Made by a program: the position numbers and the translations under genes. DNA of 64,000 bases, taken from positions 186,001 through 250,000 of the forward strand of contig JHWS01000003.1 of the NCBI GenBank assembly GCA_000687675.1, written 5' to 3'. Source of the DNA: Lachnospiraceae bacterium NC2008. Lineage in GTDB: Bacteria; Bacillota; Clostridia; Lachnospirales; Lachnospiraceae. Of the stretch, positions 15,439 to 24,038 are shown piece by piece; positions within the stretch are counted from its first letter, which is position 1, and each line of letters starts with the position of its first letter. The notes under the pieces are model-generated. The model did no database searches. It was given only the letters and a program-made list of their open reading frames with translations, and was not told where the DNA came from.

Positions 15439-16649
15439 AAACATTAGTAAAAACAAGCATGAAACTATTGCTTAGAACAAAAATATTATGGATATTCTTG
15501 GTTGTTATGCCTATCCTTTCTACATTCTTACTTAAAAAGAATATTGAATATACAGCTTATATTGAAAATGTTTCAAAAATCGTAGAGCTTGACGATGCCA
15601 GCGATAAAGTAGCTTACTATGGTGGAAAGGGTGAATATGTAGTAAAGGTATACGATGGTTCATCAAGTGAACTATCTAATGAACTCCTTAATAACATGCT
15701 TACTCCAGGCCTCTTTACAGTATGTAGAGCAGATATCTCTGATAAAACAGATTTAGATAACTTAGTAAAAGAATGTATTGAAAGCGATGGAGTTAACGAC
15801 AGAATGGGTGCTGCAGTATATCTTCATCCAGACTTCGATGAAAGAATCCAGGCTGGTGATTATGCAGGTGCGGTAACAGTATATGTTCTTTCTGATGATA
15901 AAAGATATGAAGCATTTGAAAATGAACTTAAGTTCCAGCTTGCAGCAGTTAATAAACATGATGCTTTAAGTATTGCAAAGGAAACGATTCCTGAAAAGAA
16001 TACCGTATCTGTTGCAGGTTCTAATTCTGTAGTTCTAACTGAGGAGCAGAATAACCACAAGTCTCAGATGGGATATGCATATGCATTCCTCATTCTTGGC
16101 TTCCTCTTCTGTGGCTTCTTTATAGCAAACAACGCTATTAAGGAACAGAAAGACGGAGTGCTTACAAGAATCAATCTTACAAAGACAACTACTTTGACAT
16201 ACTTTATTTCCAAATTCATTACAGTGTTTATCATCTCACTTATTATGACCGGTGTAACAGCTGTATGTAGTTTATTCCTTAATCTGGAAAATCTTGGAAT
16301 GAGCAGAATCAAATTTATAGCTGTAATATTCATGATGGGAATAATATTTAGCACACTTAGCATGCTTCTTGGAATAATTATGGGAGATGTTATGGGAGCC
16401 AGTGTAGCAACATTTACAGTCTACTGTATATCGTCATTATTTGGCGGCGTATATTTCCCAATAAAGCATATGTCAACAGGTATGAAGGCTGTATCTTCAA
16501 TGATGCCACAGACTTGGTTCCTTAAAGGGACAGAGATGATATATGCAGGCGACAACAAAGCATTTATTATGTTATTATGTATTACAGGGGCATATCTGGC
16601 AGTGATAATAAGTCTTGGAAGTTTAGGACTTAAGGTAAAGAAATCATAA
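15435..16649 (+). CDS. ABC-2 type transporter permease
   Basis: A 404-residue partner permease with the same topology: N-terminal helix (about 12-30), extracytoplasmic region to about 215, then six helices. KEQKDGVLTRINLTKTT lies in the cytosolic loop after the second helix, as in this family. It overlaps both neighbours. With the ATPase and the other permease it should form one exporter. Confidence 0.9.
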   Translation: MKTLVKTSMKLLLRTKILWIFLVVMPILSTFLLKKNIEYTAYIENVSKIVELDDASDKVAYYGGKGEYVVKVYDGSSSELSNELLNNMLTPGLFTVCRADISDKTDLDNLVKECIESDGVNDRMGAAVYLHPDFDERIQAGDYAGAVTVYVLSDDKRYEAFENELKFQLAAVNKHDALSIAKETIPEKNTVSVAGSNSVVLTEEQNNHKSQMGYAYAFLILGFLFCGFFIANNAIKEQKDGVLTRINLTKTTTLTYFISKFITVFIISLIMTGVTAVCSLFLNLENLGMSRIKFIAVIFMMGIIFSTLSMLLGIIMGDVMGASVATFTVYCISSLFGGVYFPIKHMSTGMKAVSSMMPQTWFLKGTEMIYAGDNKAFIMLLCITGAYLAVIISLGSLGLKVKKS

Positions 16650-17725
16650 TGACAGATGAAAATCTTAAAGAAAAGTATTTTATAATATCAAGAATTATTC
16701 TTGTGTTGCTCTTTAGCATATATGGAGTGTTCAAACAAACGGGAGTATCGGAGCTGATACTCCTGCTTGTTTTGCTTTTTATTACTACCATGACCTTAAA
16801 AATGGTCTTTGATGAAAGTAAAGCAAAACTAATACTAATGATAATTGCCATCCCTATTCTTATATTTCTAATAAAAACAGGTGGTATGGGATTCCTGCTT
16901 TGTGGTCTATACCTTACATGTGAAATATTCTCATTTATTAAAGTAAAACCTGTCTTATATCTTTTAACATACACATTTCTTTTTGTGCCAGACTTTCCAG
17001 ATAAAATCACTCTTTGTGTAATAATTACCATGCTTCTTATCCTATATACACAGCACCAGTATATAGTGCTTCCATACAAGCAGGAAAAGATGGCAGATAT
17101 TGTTACTCAGCAGGATCTAAAGCGTGATATACAGCTTAAAGACTATGAAACAAGAGCTGCATTGTCTCAAACCCTTCACGACAAGCTTGGACATAATATA
17201 AACGGTTCTATATACCAGCTTGAAGCCAGCAAAGTTATTATGGATTCAGCTCCTGATAAGGCAAAGGGTATGATACAGGCTGTAATTGATCAGCTTCGAA
17301 CAGGTATGGACGAGATAAGAGCCATACTTAGAAAAGAAAGACCTACTAAAAAGAAGGCGGATATACTACAGCTTCATCAGCTTTGCGCAGACTGTCATGA
17401 TAAAGGGGTTGAGGCCCAGCTTATTACAGAAGGAGATACATCGGTAATTCCAGATAATATATGGGAAGTAATACTGGACAATGTCTTCGAAGCTGTCACC
17501 AATTCATTGAAGTATTCCAAGTGCAAAAAGATAGATATAAACATCGTAGTTTTTAATAAGATAATAAAATGCACCATATCTGATGACGGAATAGGTTGTA
17601 ACAAGATTGAAGATGGTATGGGACTATCTGGTATGCGAAAACGTACCCGCGGTGTTAATGGAACTATAGAATTTGAATCGGAAGTAGGTTTTAGAATTAA
17701 TATGCTACTTCCAATAAATAGGTAA
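16649..17725 (+). CDS. Sensor histidine kinase (NarX/DesK type)
   Basis: A 358-residue kinase. Several membrane helices span about residues 10-145 with almost no extracellular loop. A HisKA_3 dimerisation region follows, with the phospho-acceptor His in LSQTLHDKLGHNINGSIYQL (about 172-191). The HATPase domain has NVFEAVTNSLKYS (N box), ISDDGIG (G1) and GMGLSGMRKR. Intramembrane-type sensing linked to the exporter is likely. It overlaps the permease gene by one base, and its partner regulator follows 14 bases downstream. Confidence 0.93.
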   Translation: MTDENLKEKYFIISRIILVLLFSIYGVFKQTGVSELILLLVLLFITTMTLKMVFDESKAKLILMIIAIPILIFLIKTGGMGFLLCGLYLTCEIFSFIKVKPVLYLLTYTFLFVPDFPDKITLCVIITMLLILYTQHQYIVLPYKQEKMADIVTQQDLKRDIQLKDYETRAALSQTLHDKLGHNINGSIYQLEASKVIMDSAPDKAKGMIQAVIDQLRTGMDEIRAILRKERPTKKKADILQLHQLCADCHDKGVEAQLITEGDTSVIPDNIWEVILDNVFEAVTNSLKYSKCKKIDINIVVFNKIIKCTISDDGIGCNKIEDGMGLSGMRKRTRGVNGTIEFESEVGFRINMLLPINR

Positions 17726-17739
17726 TAGGGGAATTTGCT

Positions 17740-18390
17740 ATGGAAAAGATTAAAGTAATCATTGCCGATGATAGTGATTTTGTTAGGGATGGTATGAAGA
17801 TTATCCTGGATGTTGACGAGGAGTTTGAAGTACTGGGCGTAGCTTCTAACGGAAAAGAGGCTATAGAGCTGGCAAAGAAGACTAAGCCGGATGTTTTTCT
17901 TATGGATATACAGATGCCTGAGATGGACGGAATAGAAGCTACTAAGGTAATTGTAGAAGAGAATCTTGGAAGGGTTCTTATCCTTACAACATTTGATGAC
18001 GATGATCTTGTTCGTCAGGCACTTAAAAGTGGGGCAAAAGGTTACTTAATTAAAAATCATACTCCAGAACATCTTAAGCAGATGATTAAGTCTGTTTATT
18101 ACGGATCAGGTGTTATGGATGAGAATCTTCTTGAATCACTTACTTCTAACGAGCCAGTTACTAATAACGATAGTGTTAGTGCGGCAGCAGGTTTTGATGC
18201 ATCTTGCTATACAGATAGGGAATTAGAGATTATAAGGGCTATTTCAGAAGGCCTTTCTAATAAGGAAATTGCAGAAAAACTTTTTATATCTGAAGGAACA
18301 GTTAAAAATTATATTACAACCATACTGTCAAAGGAGAATCTGTCTCATAGAACAGCTCTGGCAGTATATTACCTGACAGGTAGAAAATAA
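17740..18390 (+). CDS. Response regulator, NarL/LuxR type
   Basis: A 216-residue regulator. The receiver domain (about 4-120) has acidic IIADDSD, the phospho-acceptor Asp in DVFLMDIQMPEMDG, and the conserved Lys in AKGYLIKNHTPE. The C-terminal LuxR HTH (about 150-212) has LSNKEIAEKLFISEGTVKNY. It is encoded directly after its kinase and probably controls the exporter operon itself. Confidence 0.95.
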   Translation: MEKIKVIIADDSDFVRDGMKIILDVDEEFEVLGVASNGKEAIELAKKTKPDVFLMDIQMPEMDGIEATKVIVEENLGRVLILTTFDDDDLVRQALKSGAKGYLIKNHTPEHLKQMIKSVYYGSGVMDENLLESLTSNEPVTNNDSVSAAAGFDASCYTDRELEIIRAISEGLSNKEIAEKLFISEGTVKNYITTILSKENLSHRTALAVYYLTGRK

Positions 18391-18428
18391 AAATATCATA
18401 TATACTCTTTTTGTAGTAAAATGTAACC

Positions 18429-20576
18429 ATGAAGCGAAGAAGTAAAGCGATATCTGTTTTTAATATTACATACGCTGTAGTCCTTGTGGCATATTTAATA
18501 TATGCTTGTTTTTTGGGTACAGATATAGAAGAAAAAGCCAGCATAAATACAAATAACTGGTCTGATGGATGGATAACAGATTCCGGAAGTCAGGTTAATT
18601 CCAAGAGGATAAAGGCATTTGTTGGTGATGAGATTATTATCACTAAAAAACTGCCTGTAAATATAAAAAGAGATGATTCACTCTGCTTTATGAGTCACAA
18701 TGCCAACCTGGTGGTTACCATTGGCGGGGAGACTGTTTATAGACTGGATAGCAGGGAAAATTTAACTGGATATGGATATGCTGATATGAAGCATGACATA
18801 AGCCTTAAGGAAGATGATTCAGGTAAGGAGGTAGAGATTCATATCTCTTCTTCTTTTAAGAAGAAGGGTACAGGCTATATTGAAAAAATATATCTGGGTA
18901 ATTCTTCTGACTATACTCATTATCTGACAAAAAGCAAGATGTTTCCATCAGTGCTTTCATCTATGATAGTATTTTTTGGAATTCTTATGGTATGTGTGTA
19001 TTTGGTTCTTCCCAAAAATACAGACTATCCTTATAACATATTTGCCTTCGGTTTATCAGTTATCCTTATGGGTTACTGGTGTCTTGTAAGTACTGGATAT
19101 CTGCAGCTTATTACAGGCAATGTAATCGGTTACAGAGTAGTTAATTATCTTATGCTTCAATTTGCTGCTTATCCGGTTATCTGTTTTGGAACATCATTTC
19201 TAGTTAAGAAAAATAAAATATATCAGCAAATTGGTTTTATAGTTTGGTTTCTGATTATTCTTCTCCTGGCAATACTTCGATTTGTTTTTGGAGTAGATAT
19301 GCATAACCTGATGAATATATTGTATGCATCATATGTATCAACATTTGCATATCTCATTCTCATATTCATAATTGATATAAAGTACTGTAATGCTAATAAT
19401 ATAAAAAAAGACAGAAAGATGTTTTCTATCGGCTCCTGCTGTGTCATAGGAGGAGCTCTTACTGATATAATCCTTTATCTTGGAAACGGGGACTTTCTCC
19501 CTCGCAATGGTACATTTATCCGTTTAGGTCTTATCTGCTTTATATTTACCATGCTTACCCAGTTTTTATATTGGTGGACAGATGAGCGTAAGACCATGCA
19601 GATTAATGACTTTATCAACAAGATTCTTAAATATGCAGTATCCTCAGATGATCCGGAAGATAATATCAACAAAATGCTTGAATTTATTGGCCAGGAACTA
19701 AAAGTTGACAGAACTTACATATTTGAAGAAACCGGAGAAGGGGATTTTGTTAATACCTATGAGTGGCATGCAGAAGGATGTGAGTCAAAAACTGAAGTAT
19801 TTGACAAGATTCCGATAAAAAGCCATGTTATCAAAATATTTGAAGATGTAGACAGACAAGGTCGGGCAGGCATATTAAGAATAGAGGACTGTAAAGAGGA
19901 TAACCCACAGCTTTATGAATTACTGAAATCTGTCGGTATTAATAACACTATTGCAGGGGCTCTTAATGTTAATGGTGAATACAAAGGGGTATGCGGAGTA
20001 GACAATGTTTCATACGAAGATAATATGGAGGATGTTTCTAAGATAATCAATGTCCTTTCATATTTCTTTGGTCAGCTCATCCTTCAGAGAGACAATAATA
20101 GAAAACTTATTGGATATGGCTACAACGATCTTATGACAGATGTTGGTAACAGACGTGCCTTTGAAAGATTTGAAGATGAAGAACTTGATAAAGATGGAAC
20201 ATATGGCTTTATTATGTGCGATATTAATGGCCTTAAGGCGGTTAATGATACTCAGGGCCATGAAGCAGGAGATGCTCTTATTAAAGGAGTATGTCAAAGC
20301 CTGGTTGATACATTTGGAAAGATGAATGTATTTAGAATGGGCGGCGATGAGTTCGTGGTAGTATCTCACGTAAAATCAGAAGGTGAGCTTGAAGCCAAGG
20401 TTAATCTTGCTAAAAAGTTTATTGAGATGGAAAAAAGAAGTGCTTCTATTGGTTATGTATTCTGCGAGAATGGAAGTATTCCATATGAGGAAGTTAAGGT
20501 AGAAGCAGATAAGCGTATGTATCAGGAAAAGCAGCTGTATTACAGCGGCAGAAATGAAAGACGTAAAAGAGATTAA
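18429..20576 (+). CDS. Membrane diguanylate cyclase with 7TM and GAF sensor parts
   Basis: A 715-residue protein. It has one N-terminal membrane helix, then an extracytoplasmic beta-rich domain (about 35-170) like those ahead of 7TM sensors. About seven helices span 175-390. A GAF-like domain (about 405-555) includes IKSHVIKIFEDVDRQG and ALNVNGEYKGVCGVDN. The GGDEF domain (about 560-715) has MTDVGNRRAFE, CDINGLKAVNDTQGHEAGD and RMGGDEFVVV. The active motif is intact, so it should make c-di-GMP. No RxxD inhibitory site is seen before GGDEF. It is followed by a terminator. Signal unknown. Confidence 0.9.
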   Translation: MKRRSKAISVFNITYAVVLVAYLIYACFLGTDIEEKASINTNNWSDGWITDSGSQVNSKRIKAFVGDEIIITKKLPVNIKRDDSLCFMSHNANLVVTIGGETVYRLDSRENLTGYGYADMKHDISLKEDDSGKEVEIHISSSFKKKGTGYIEKIYLGNSSDYTHYLTKSKMFPSVLSSMIVFFGILMVCVYLVLPKNTDYPYNIFAFGLSVILMGYWCLVSTGYLQLITGNVIGYRVVNYLMLQFAAYPVICFGTSFLVKKNKIYQQIGFIVWFLIILLLAILRFVFGVDMHNLMNILYASYVSTFAYLILIFIIDIKYCNANNIKKDRKMFSIGSCCVIGGALTDIILYLGNGDFLPRNGTFIRLGLICFIFTMLTQFLYWWTDERKTMQINDFINKILKYAVSSDDPEDNINKMLEFIGQELKVDRTYIFEETGEGDFVNTYEWHAEGCESKTEVFDKIPIKSHVIKIFEDVDRQGRAGILRIEDCKEDNPQLYELLKSVGINNTIAGALNVNGEYKGVCGVDNVSYEDNMEDVSKIINVLSYFFGQLILQRDNNRKLIGYGYNDLMTDVGNRRAFERFEDEELDKDGTYGFIMCDINGLKAVNDTQGHEAGDALIKGVCQSLVDTFGKMNVFRMGGDEFVVVSHVKSEGELEAKVNLAKKFIEMEKRSASIGYVFCENGSIPYEEVKVEADKRMYQEKQLYYSGRNERRKRD

Positions 20577-20652
20577 AAAAACATATTGCATTTTATAATA
20601 CTTAGTGATAATATACATAGTTAGCAGGAGCTAACATAGTTTCACAAATTCT

Positions 20653-20685
20653 AAAAGCGCTGGCTTATGTCCAGCGCTTTTTTGT
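20653..20685 (+). terminator. Terminator after the GGDEF gene
   Basis: Stem AAAAGCGCTGG (20653-20663) with CCAGCGCTTTT (20671-20681), loop CTTATGT, then more T residues. Confidence 0.9.
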
Positions 20686-20750
20686 GTAATCTAAATAAGA
20701 GTATGGTACAATTTTAGTGTCATTATTGTCGGTAATATAAAGGGATAACC

Positions 20751-22034
20751 ATGGTACAAACCTGTAAGAATTGTGGGGCAAAAATATCATTTGATGCAAA
20801 AAGTAACTGTATGTACTGTGCAAACTGCAGCAGTTTTTTTGACGTTAATGAATATGATTCTCAGGATATAAAAGAATTAGAGGAACATACTGAAGATATC
20901 AAGAAGGAAAAGTGGTGTGTAACTGCATTCTCCGACTATGATGATGAATATCATTGTAAGGAAGAGACAGGATACGAAGAAGACGCTGATAATACCATGG
21001 AATGCCAAATCTATCACTGTGATTCATGCGGGGCAGAAATATCAGTTAAGGGATTGGAAGCATCGACATTCTGCCTGTATTGTGGCAATCCTAATGTTGT
21101 ATATTCCAGAGTTGAAAAGGTTAGACGTCCTGAAAAGATTATTCCTTTTAAGGTATCTAAGGAAGAAGCTATAACACGTATTAAAAATCGTATTAAGAGT
21201 GCTTTCCTGGTTGAATCCAGCATCAGGAAACTTGATTTTGATTCTATAAAAGGAATCTATATTCCATACTATATAACTGATGTTTGTTATAGAGATACTA
21301 TGCTTATATGTACCATTCAAACAGGTGGACAGCATGAAAGCATGCTATATTCCGTAAGAGGTGGCTACTGTGAATTCGATACTATGACCAATGATGCGTC
21401 CAGACAGCTTGAAGATGGTAGCAGTCAGAGACTTGAACCTTACGATTTAACTGATCTAACTGATTTTAATGAAGCATATCTTACAGGATTTTATTCTGAT
21501 GTTTTAGACGTATCTGAAGTGGCGATTCAAAAAATATCTTTTGACCGTGCAAAAGAGTTATTTAATGATGCTATTATGAAATCTGTGCCATGCGGTAATG
21601 GGATTATTATTAAAAATAATCCTGAATATAAATTGAAGAATAAACCTGTTAAAGCTATGTTTCCAGCCTGGTTTTTAACATTTAAACATAAAGGAAAGCC
21701 ATATACCATTATGGTTAATGGACAAACCGGAAAGGTCATTGCTGGTCTTCCTTTTAAGAAAAATATATTTTATACCACGTTGGTTGCATTGGCCTTCTTG
21801 TTATCCATATTAGCAATATATATTATCAACCAAGGATTAACTAATCTTTACAGTAAGGATACGTCGCTTTTAAGCAGGCAATTTATTATACCTGTACTTG
21901 TATGTGCTGGTATTTCTTATATTCTATTGTATACAGGATTTAAGAAGGTAAAAAAGGCATTGCAGGCTATCAATCGTTCATCGGCCCAAAGTCTTGCGAA
22001 ATTTGTTACAAAGAGAAATAAGGAGGAAGGCTAG
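20751..22034 (+). CDS. Zinc-ribbon membrane protein, copy 1
   Basis: A 427-residue protein. The first zinc ribbon is CKNCGAK then CMYCANCSSFF (residues 4-30). An acidic linker follows, then a second ribbon CDSCGAE then FCLYCGNP near 85-115. A conserved soluble domain (about 120-325) includes GIYIPYYITD and FPAWFLTFKHKGKPYTIMVN. Two membrane helices near 340-395 end the protein. This TFIIB-like ribbon architecture is frequent in Lachnospiraceae, with unknown function. It is 2.5-fold iterated here: a paralogue follows at 22337, and each copy is followed by a small membrane protein gene. Confidence 0.85.
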   Translation: MVQTCKNCGAKISFDAKSNCMYCANCSSFFDVNEYDSQDIKELEEHTEDIKKEKWCVTAFSDYDDEYHCKEETGYEEDADNTMECQIYHCDSCGAEISVKGLEASTFCLYCGNPNVVYSRVEKVRRPEKIIPFKVSKEEAITRIKNRIKSAFLVESSIRKLDFDSIKGIYIPYYITDVCYRDTMLICTIQTGGQHESMLYSVRGGYCEFDTMTNDASRQLEDGSSQRLEPYDLTDLTDFNEAYLTGFYSDVLDVSEVAIQKISFDRAKELFNDAIMKSVPCGNGIIIKNNPEYKLKNKPVKAMFPAWFLTFKHKGKPYTIMVNGQTGKVIAGLPFKKNIFYTTLVALAFLLSILAIYIINQGLTNLYSKDTSLLSRQFIIPVLVCAGISYILLYTGFKKVKKALQAINRSSAQSLAKFVTKRNKEEG

Positions 22035-22036
22035 AT

Positions 22037-22276
22037 ATGTTACTTATTTTTTCTATCATATTGGGTATTCCTTTGGGAGTTGGAGTTGCCTTATACATAT
22101 GTGGAATTATGCTTGAAAATACCAGTATGGGAAACTTTAGTGGAACTGATACAACCTTATCAAGCAAAGGGGTTGTTATTACATACTCTGAAGATAGTGT
22201 TGGGAAAAATACAACCATTAATTATACCTATCCCGGATGTCCTTTTAATATTAATAAAGAAAGGAATCGAAAGTAG
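22037..22276 (+). CDS. Small membrane protein, copy 1
   Basis: A 79-residue protein with one N-terminal membrane helix (FSIILGIPLGVGVALYICGI) and a short soluble tail. The tail ends YPGCPFNIN, shared with the second copy at 23797 (YYGCPFQIN). Both have SGTD/SGNAD, TLS and a VVITYS/IVYTSS block. AGGAGG nine bases upstream. It lies two bases after the zinc-ribbon gene and is probably its partner in the membrane. No known family recognised. Confidence 0.75.
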   Translation: MLLIFSIILGIPLGVGVALYICGIMLENTSMGNFSGTDTTLSSKGVVITYSEDSVGKNTTINYTYPGCPFNINKERNRK

Positions 22277-22336
22277 AGTATTAATATGGTAATATTTTAG
22301 CTATAGGGCATAAATAAGTATAGAAGGAATAATAAG

Positions 22337-23791
22337 ATGATTCAGTTCTGTAAAAATTGCGGAGCAAAGATTGTATTTGATCCTAAAACTAACTGCATGT
22401 ACTGTGACAACTGCGGCAGTTTTTTTGATGTAAGTGAATATCAGATTGAAGAAGGATATCAAGAGGATGCCCCTGTCCCACAGAGTCAGCTCTACGGTGA
22501 TTATGCTAATCCGCCAGCTTATGGCGGAGGGCAACAGCAGGCGTACGGCGGCCAGCAATATGGCCAGCAGCAGGCGTATGGCAGCCAGCAATACGGCGGC
22601 CAACAATATGGCCAGCAGCAGGCTTATGGTAGCCAGCAGACGTATGGCAATGGACAGCAATATGGCAGCCAGCAGACATATGGTACGCAGCAGGAATATG
22701 CAGGGCAGCAAGGATACACAGATCAGCAGGCTTATGCTCCTCTTGATATGGAGTGCTATATATATAGATGTGGCTCATGCGGCGCTGAGATTTCTATCAA
22801 CAATGTTGAAGCCTCGACGTTTTGTGTATACTGTGGAAATCCCAATGTTGTATTTTCAAGAGTAGCTAAAGTAAAAAGACCACAGAAGATAATTCCATTT
22901 TCTGTAACCTGGCAGCAGGCTGAGATGCTTATAAGGGCAAAGGTAAGAGATGGTTTCTTTATCCCTAATGAAATAAAAAACTTCAGAGTAGAGATGCTTA
23001 GAGGAATCTATATCCCTTACTATATTACTTGTATAGGCTATAGAGATGCTATGGAAGTAAAATCCACTGTAAAGAGAGGAAAGGATAGTGAGACAATATA
23101 TTCTTTAAGAAGTGGATACTGTGTATTTGATCGAATGACAACAGATGCTTCTCGCAGGCTTACTGATGCTACAAGTGAAAAACTTGAGCCTTTTAATATG
23201 CAGGAACTAAAAGATTTTAATGAAAACTATCTTACAGGTTTTTATGCAGATGTTTCAGATGTTGATCCACAGGAAGCCTGTGTAACAGCCTATTGGCGAG
23301 CTAGAGGACTGTTTGAAGAAGAGATTCTTAAAAGTGTTGAGGGATCAAGTAAGAAGATTTTGCAACAATATCCAGAATATATTGTACAAACTGAACCTAT
23401 GAAAACTATGTTTCCAGCCTGGTTCCTTACATTTAGATATAAAGACAGACCATATACAATTCTTGTTAATGGTCAGACAGGTAAGGTTGTTGGTGGTATT
23501 CCATGGAATAAGACTAAGTTTATAACTCTCTTCGTAATAATTGCAGTTTTGCTTAGTATAATTATTATACCGATTTTAAAGGGTTATTTTATACTTGAGT
23601 TTGGTTCTGGAAGAAGATATAGTTCTAGTTCTAACGACAGTAGTGGTAAGCTACTTGTATATATAGTTATAGGTGCTGGACTTGCAATAAGTGCCGGCGT
23701 AACAAAACTTAAGAGGGTATTGAAATCAATTAGGCTTGCATCAGAGTCTAGTCTTACAAGCTTTGTAAGTAAGAGACAAAAAGGAGGTTGA
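22337..23791 (+). CDS. Zinc-ribbon membrane protein, copy 2, with prion-like linker
   Basis: A 484-residue paralogue of the protein at 20751. It has the same N-terminal ribbon (CKNCGAK, CMYCDNCGSFF), second ribbon (CGSCGAE, FCVYCGNP), conserved domain (GIYIPYYIT, FPAWFLTFRYKDRPYTILVN) and two C-terminal membrane helices. The linker differs completely. Residues about 53-134 are an almost pure Gln/Tyr/Gly/Ala tract of repeating QQxYG units, resembling prion-like or phase-separating domains. The rest is co-linear with copy 1. The function of the family is unknown. The linker may drive assembly. Confidence 0.85.
   Translation: MIQFCKNCGAKIVFDPKTNCMYCDNCGSFFDVSEYQIEEGYQEDAPVPQSQLYGDYANPPAYGGGQQQAYGGQQYGQQQAYGSQQYGGQQYGQQQAYGSQQTYGNGQQYGSQQTYGTQQEYAGQQGYTDQQAYAPLDMECYIYRCGSCGAEISINNVEASTFCVYCGNPNVVFSRVAKVKRPQKIIPFSVTWQQAEMLIRAKVRDGFFIPNEIKNFRVEMLRGIYIPYYITCIGYRDAMEVKSTVKRGKDSETIYSLRSGYCVFDRMTTDASRRLTDATSEKLEPFNMQELKDFNENYLTGFYADVSDVDPQEACVTAYWRARGLFEEEILKSVEGSSKKILQQYPEYIVQTEPMKTMFPAWFLTFRYKDRPYTILVNGQTGKVVGGIPWNKTKFITLFVIIAVLLSIIIIPILKGYFILEFGSGRRYSSSSNDSSGKLLVYIVIGAGLAISAGVTKLKRVLKSIRLASESSLTSFVSKRQKGG
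22496..22737 (+). repeat. Minisatellite encoding the QQxYG tract
   Basis: Tandem imperfect units of CAGCAG, TATGGC and GGCCAGCA type code for Gln, Tyr and Gly. All neighbouring frames stay open across the tract, which creates false overlapping ORFs. Length probably varies between strains by slippage (inference). Confidence 0.8.
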
Positions 23792-23796
23792 TTATT

Positions 23797-24027
23797 ATGG
23801 CCACATTTTTAGCAGTAATAATTGGTTTGGCACTTGCCTGCGGAGTCGCTCTTTATTTATGCGCACGTATACTTGATAAATCTAATAATTTCGGAGACTT
23901 TTCTGGTAATGCAGATACTTTATCTACACGAGGAATCGTATATACAAGCAGTGTGGACAGAGTTAGAAAAAATACAATTCCAGATAGAGGATATTATGGA
24001 TGTCCATTCCAAATTAATGGACGATAG
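23797..24027 (+). CDS. Small membrane protein, copy 2
   Basis: A 76-residue paralogue of the protein at 22037: an N-terminal membrane helix (LAVIIGLALACGVALYLCAR) and a tail with FSGNADTLSTRGIVYTSS and YYGCPFQIN. ATG 23797 has a perfect AAGGAGG nine bases upstream. An in-frame TTG at 23788 overlaps the previous stop and is less likely. It completes the second copy of the duplicated two-gene cassette. NAD synthetase follows 12 bases later. Confidence 0.75.
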   Translation: MATFLAVIIGLALACGVALYLCARILDKSNNFGDFSGNADTLSTRGIVYTSSVDRVRKNTIPDRGYYGCPFQINGR

Positions 24028-24038
24028 AGAGGATTATT

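Noticed and set aside
22434-22865. Long overlapping open frames on both strands across the Q/Y/G repeat of the second zinc-ribbon gene
   Set aside because: They arise because the repetitive CAG/TAT/GGC DNA has few stops in any frame; no ribosome sites or domains support them.
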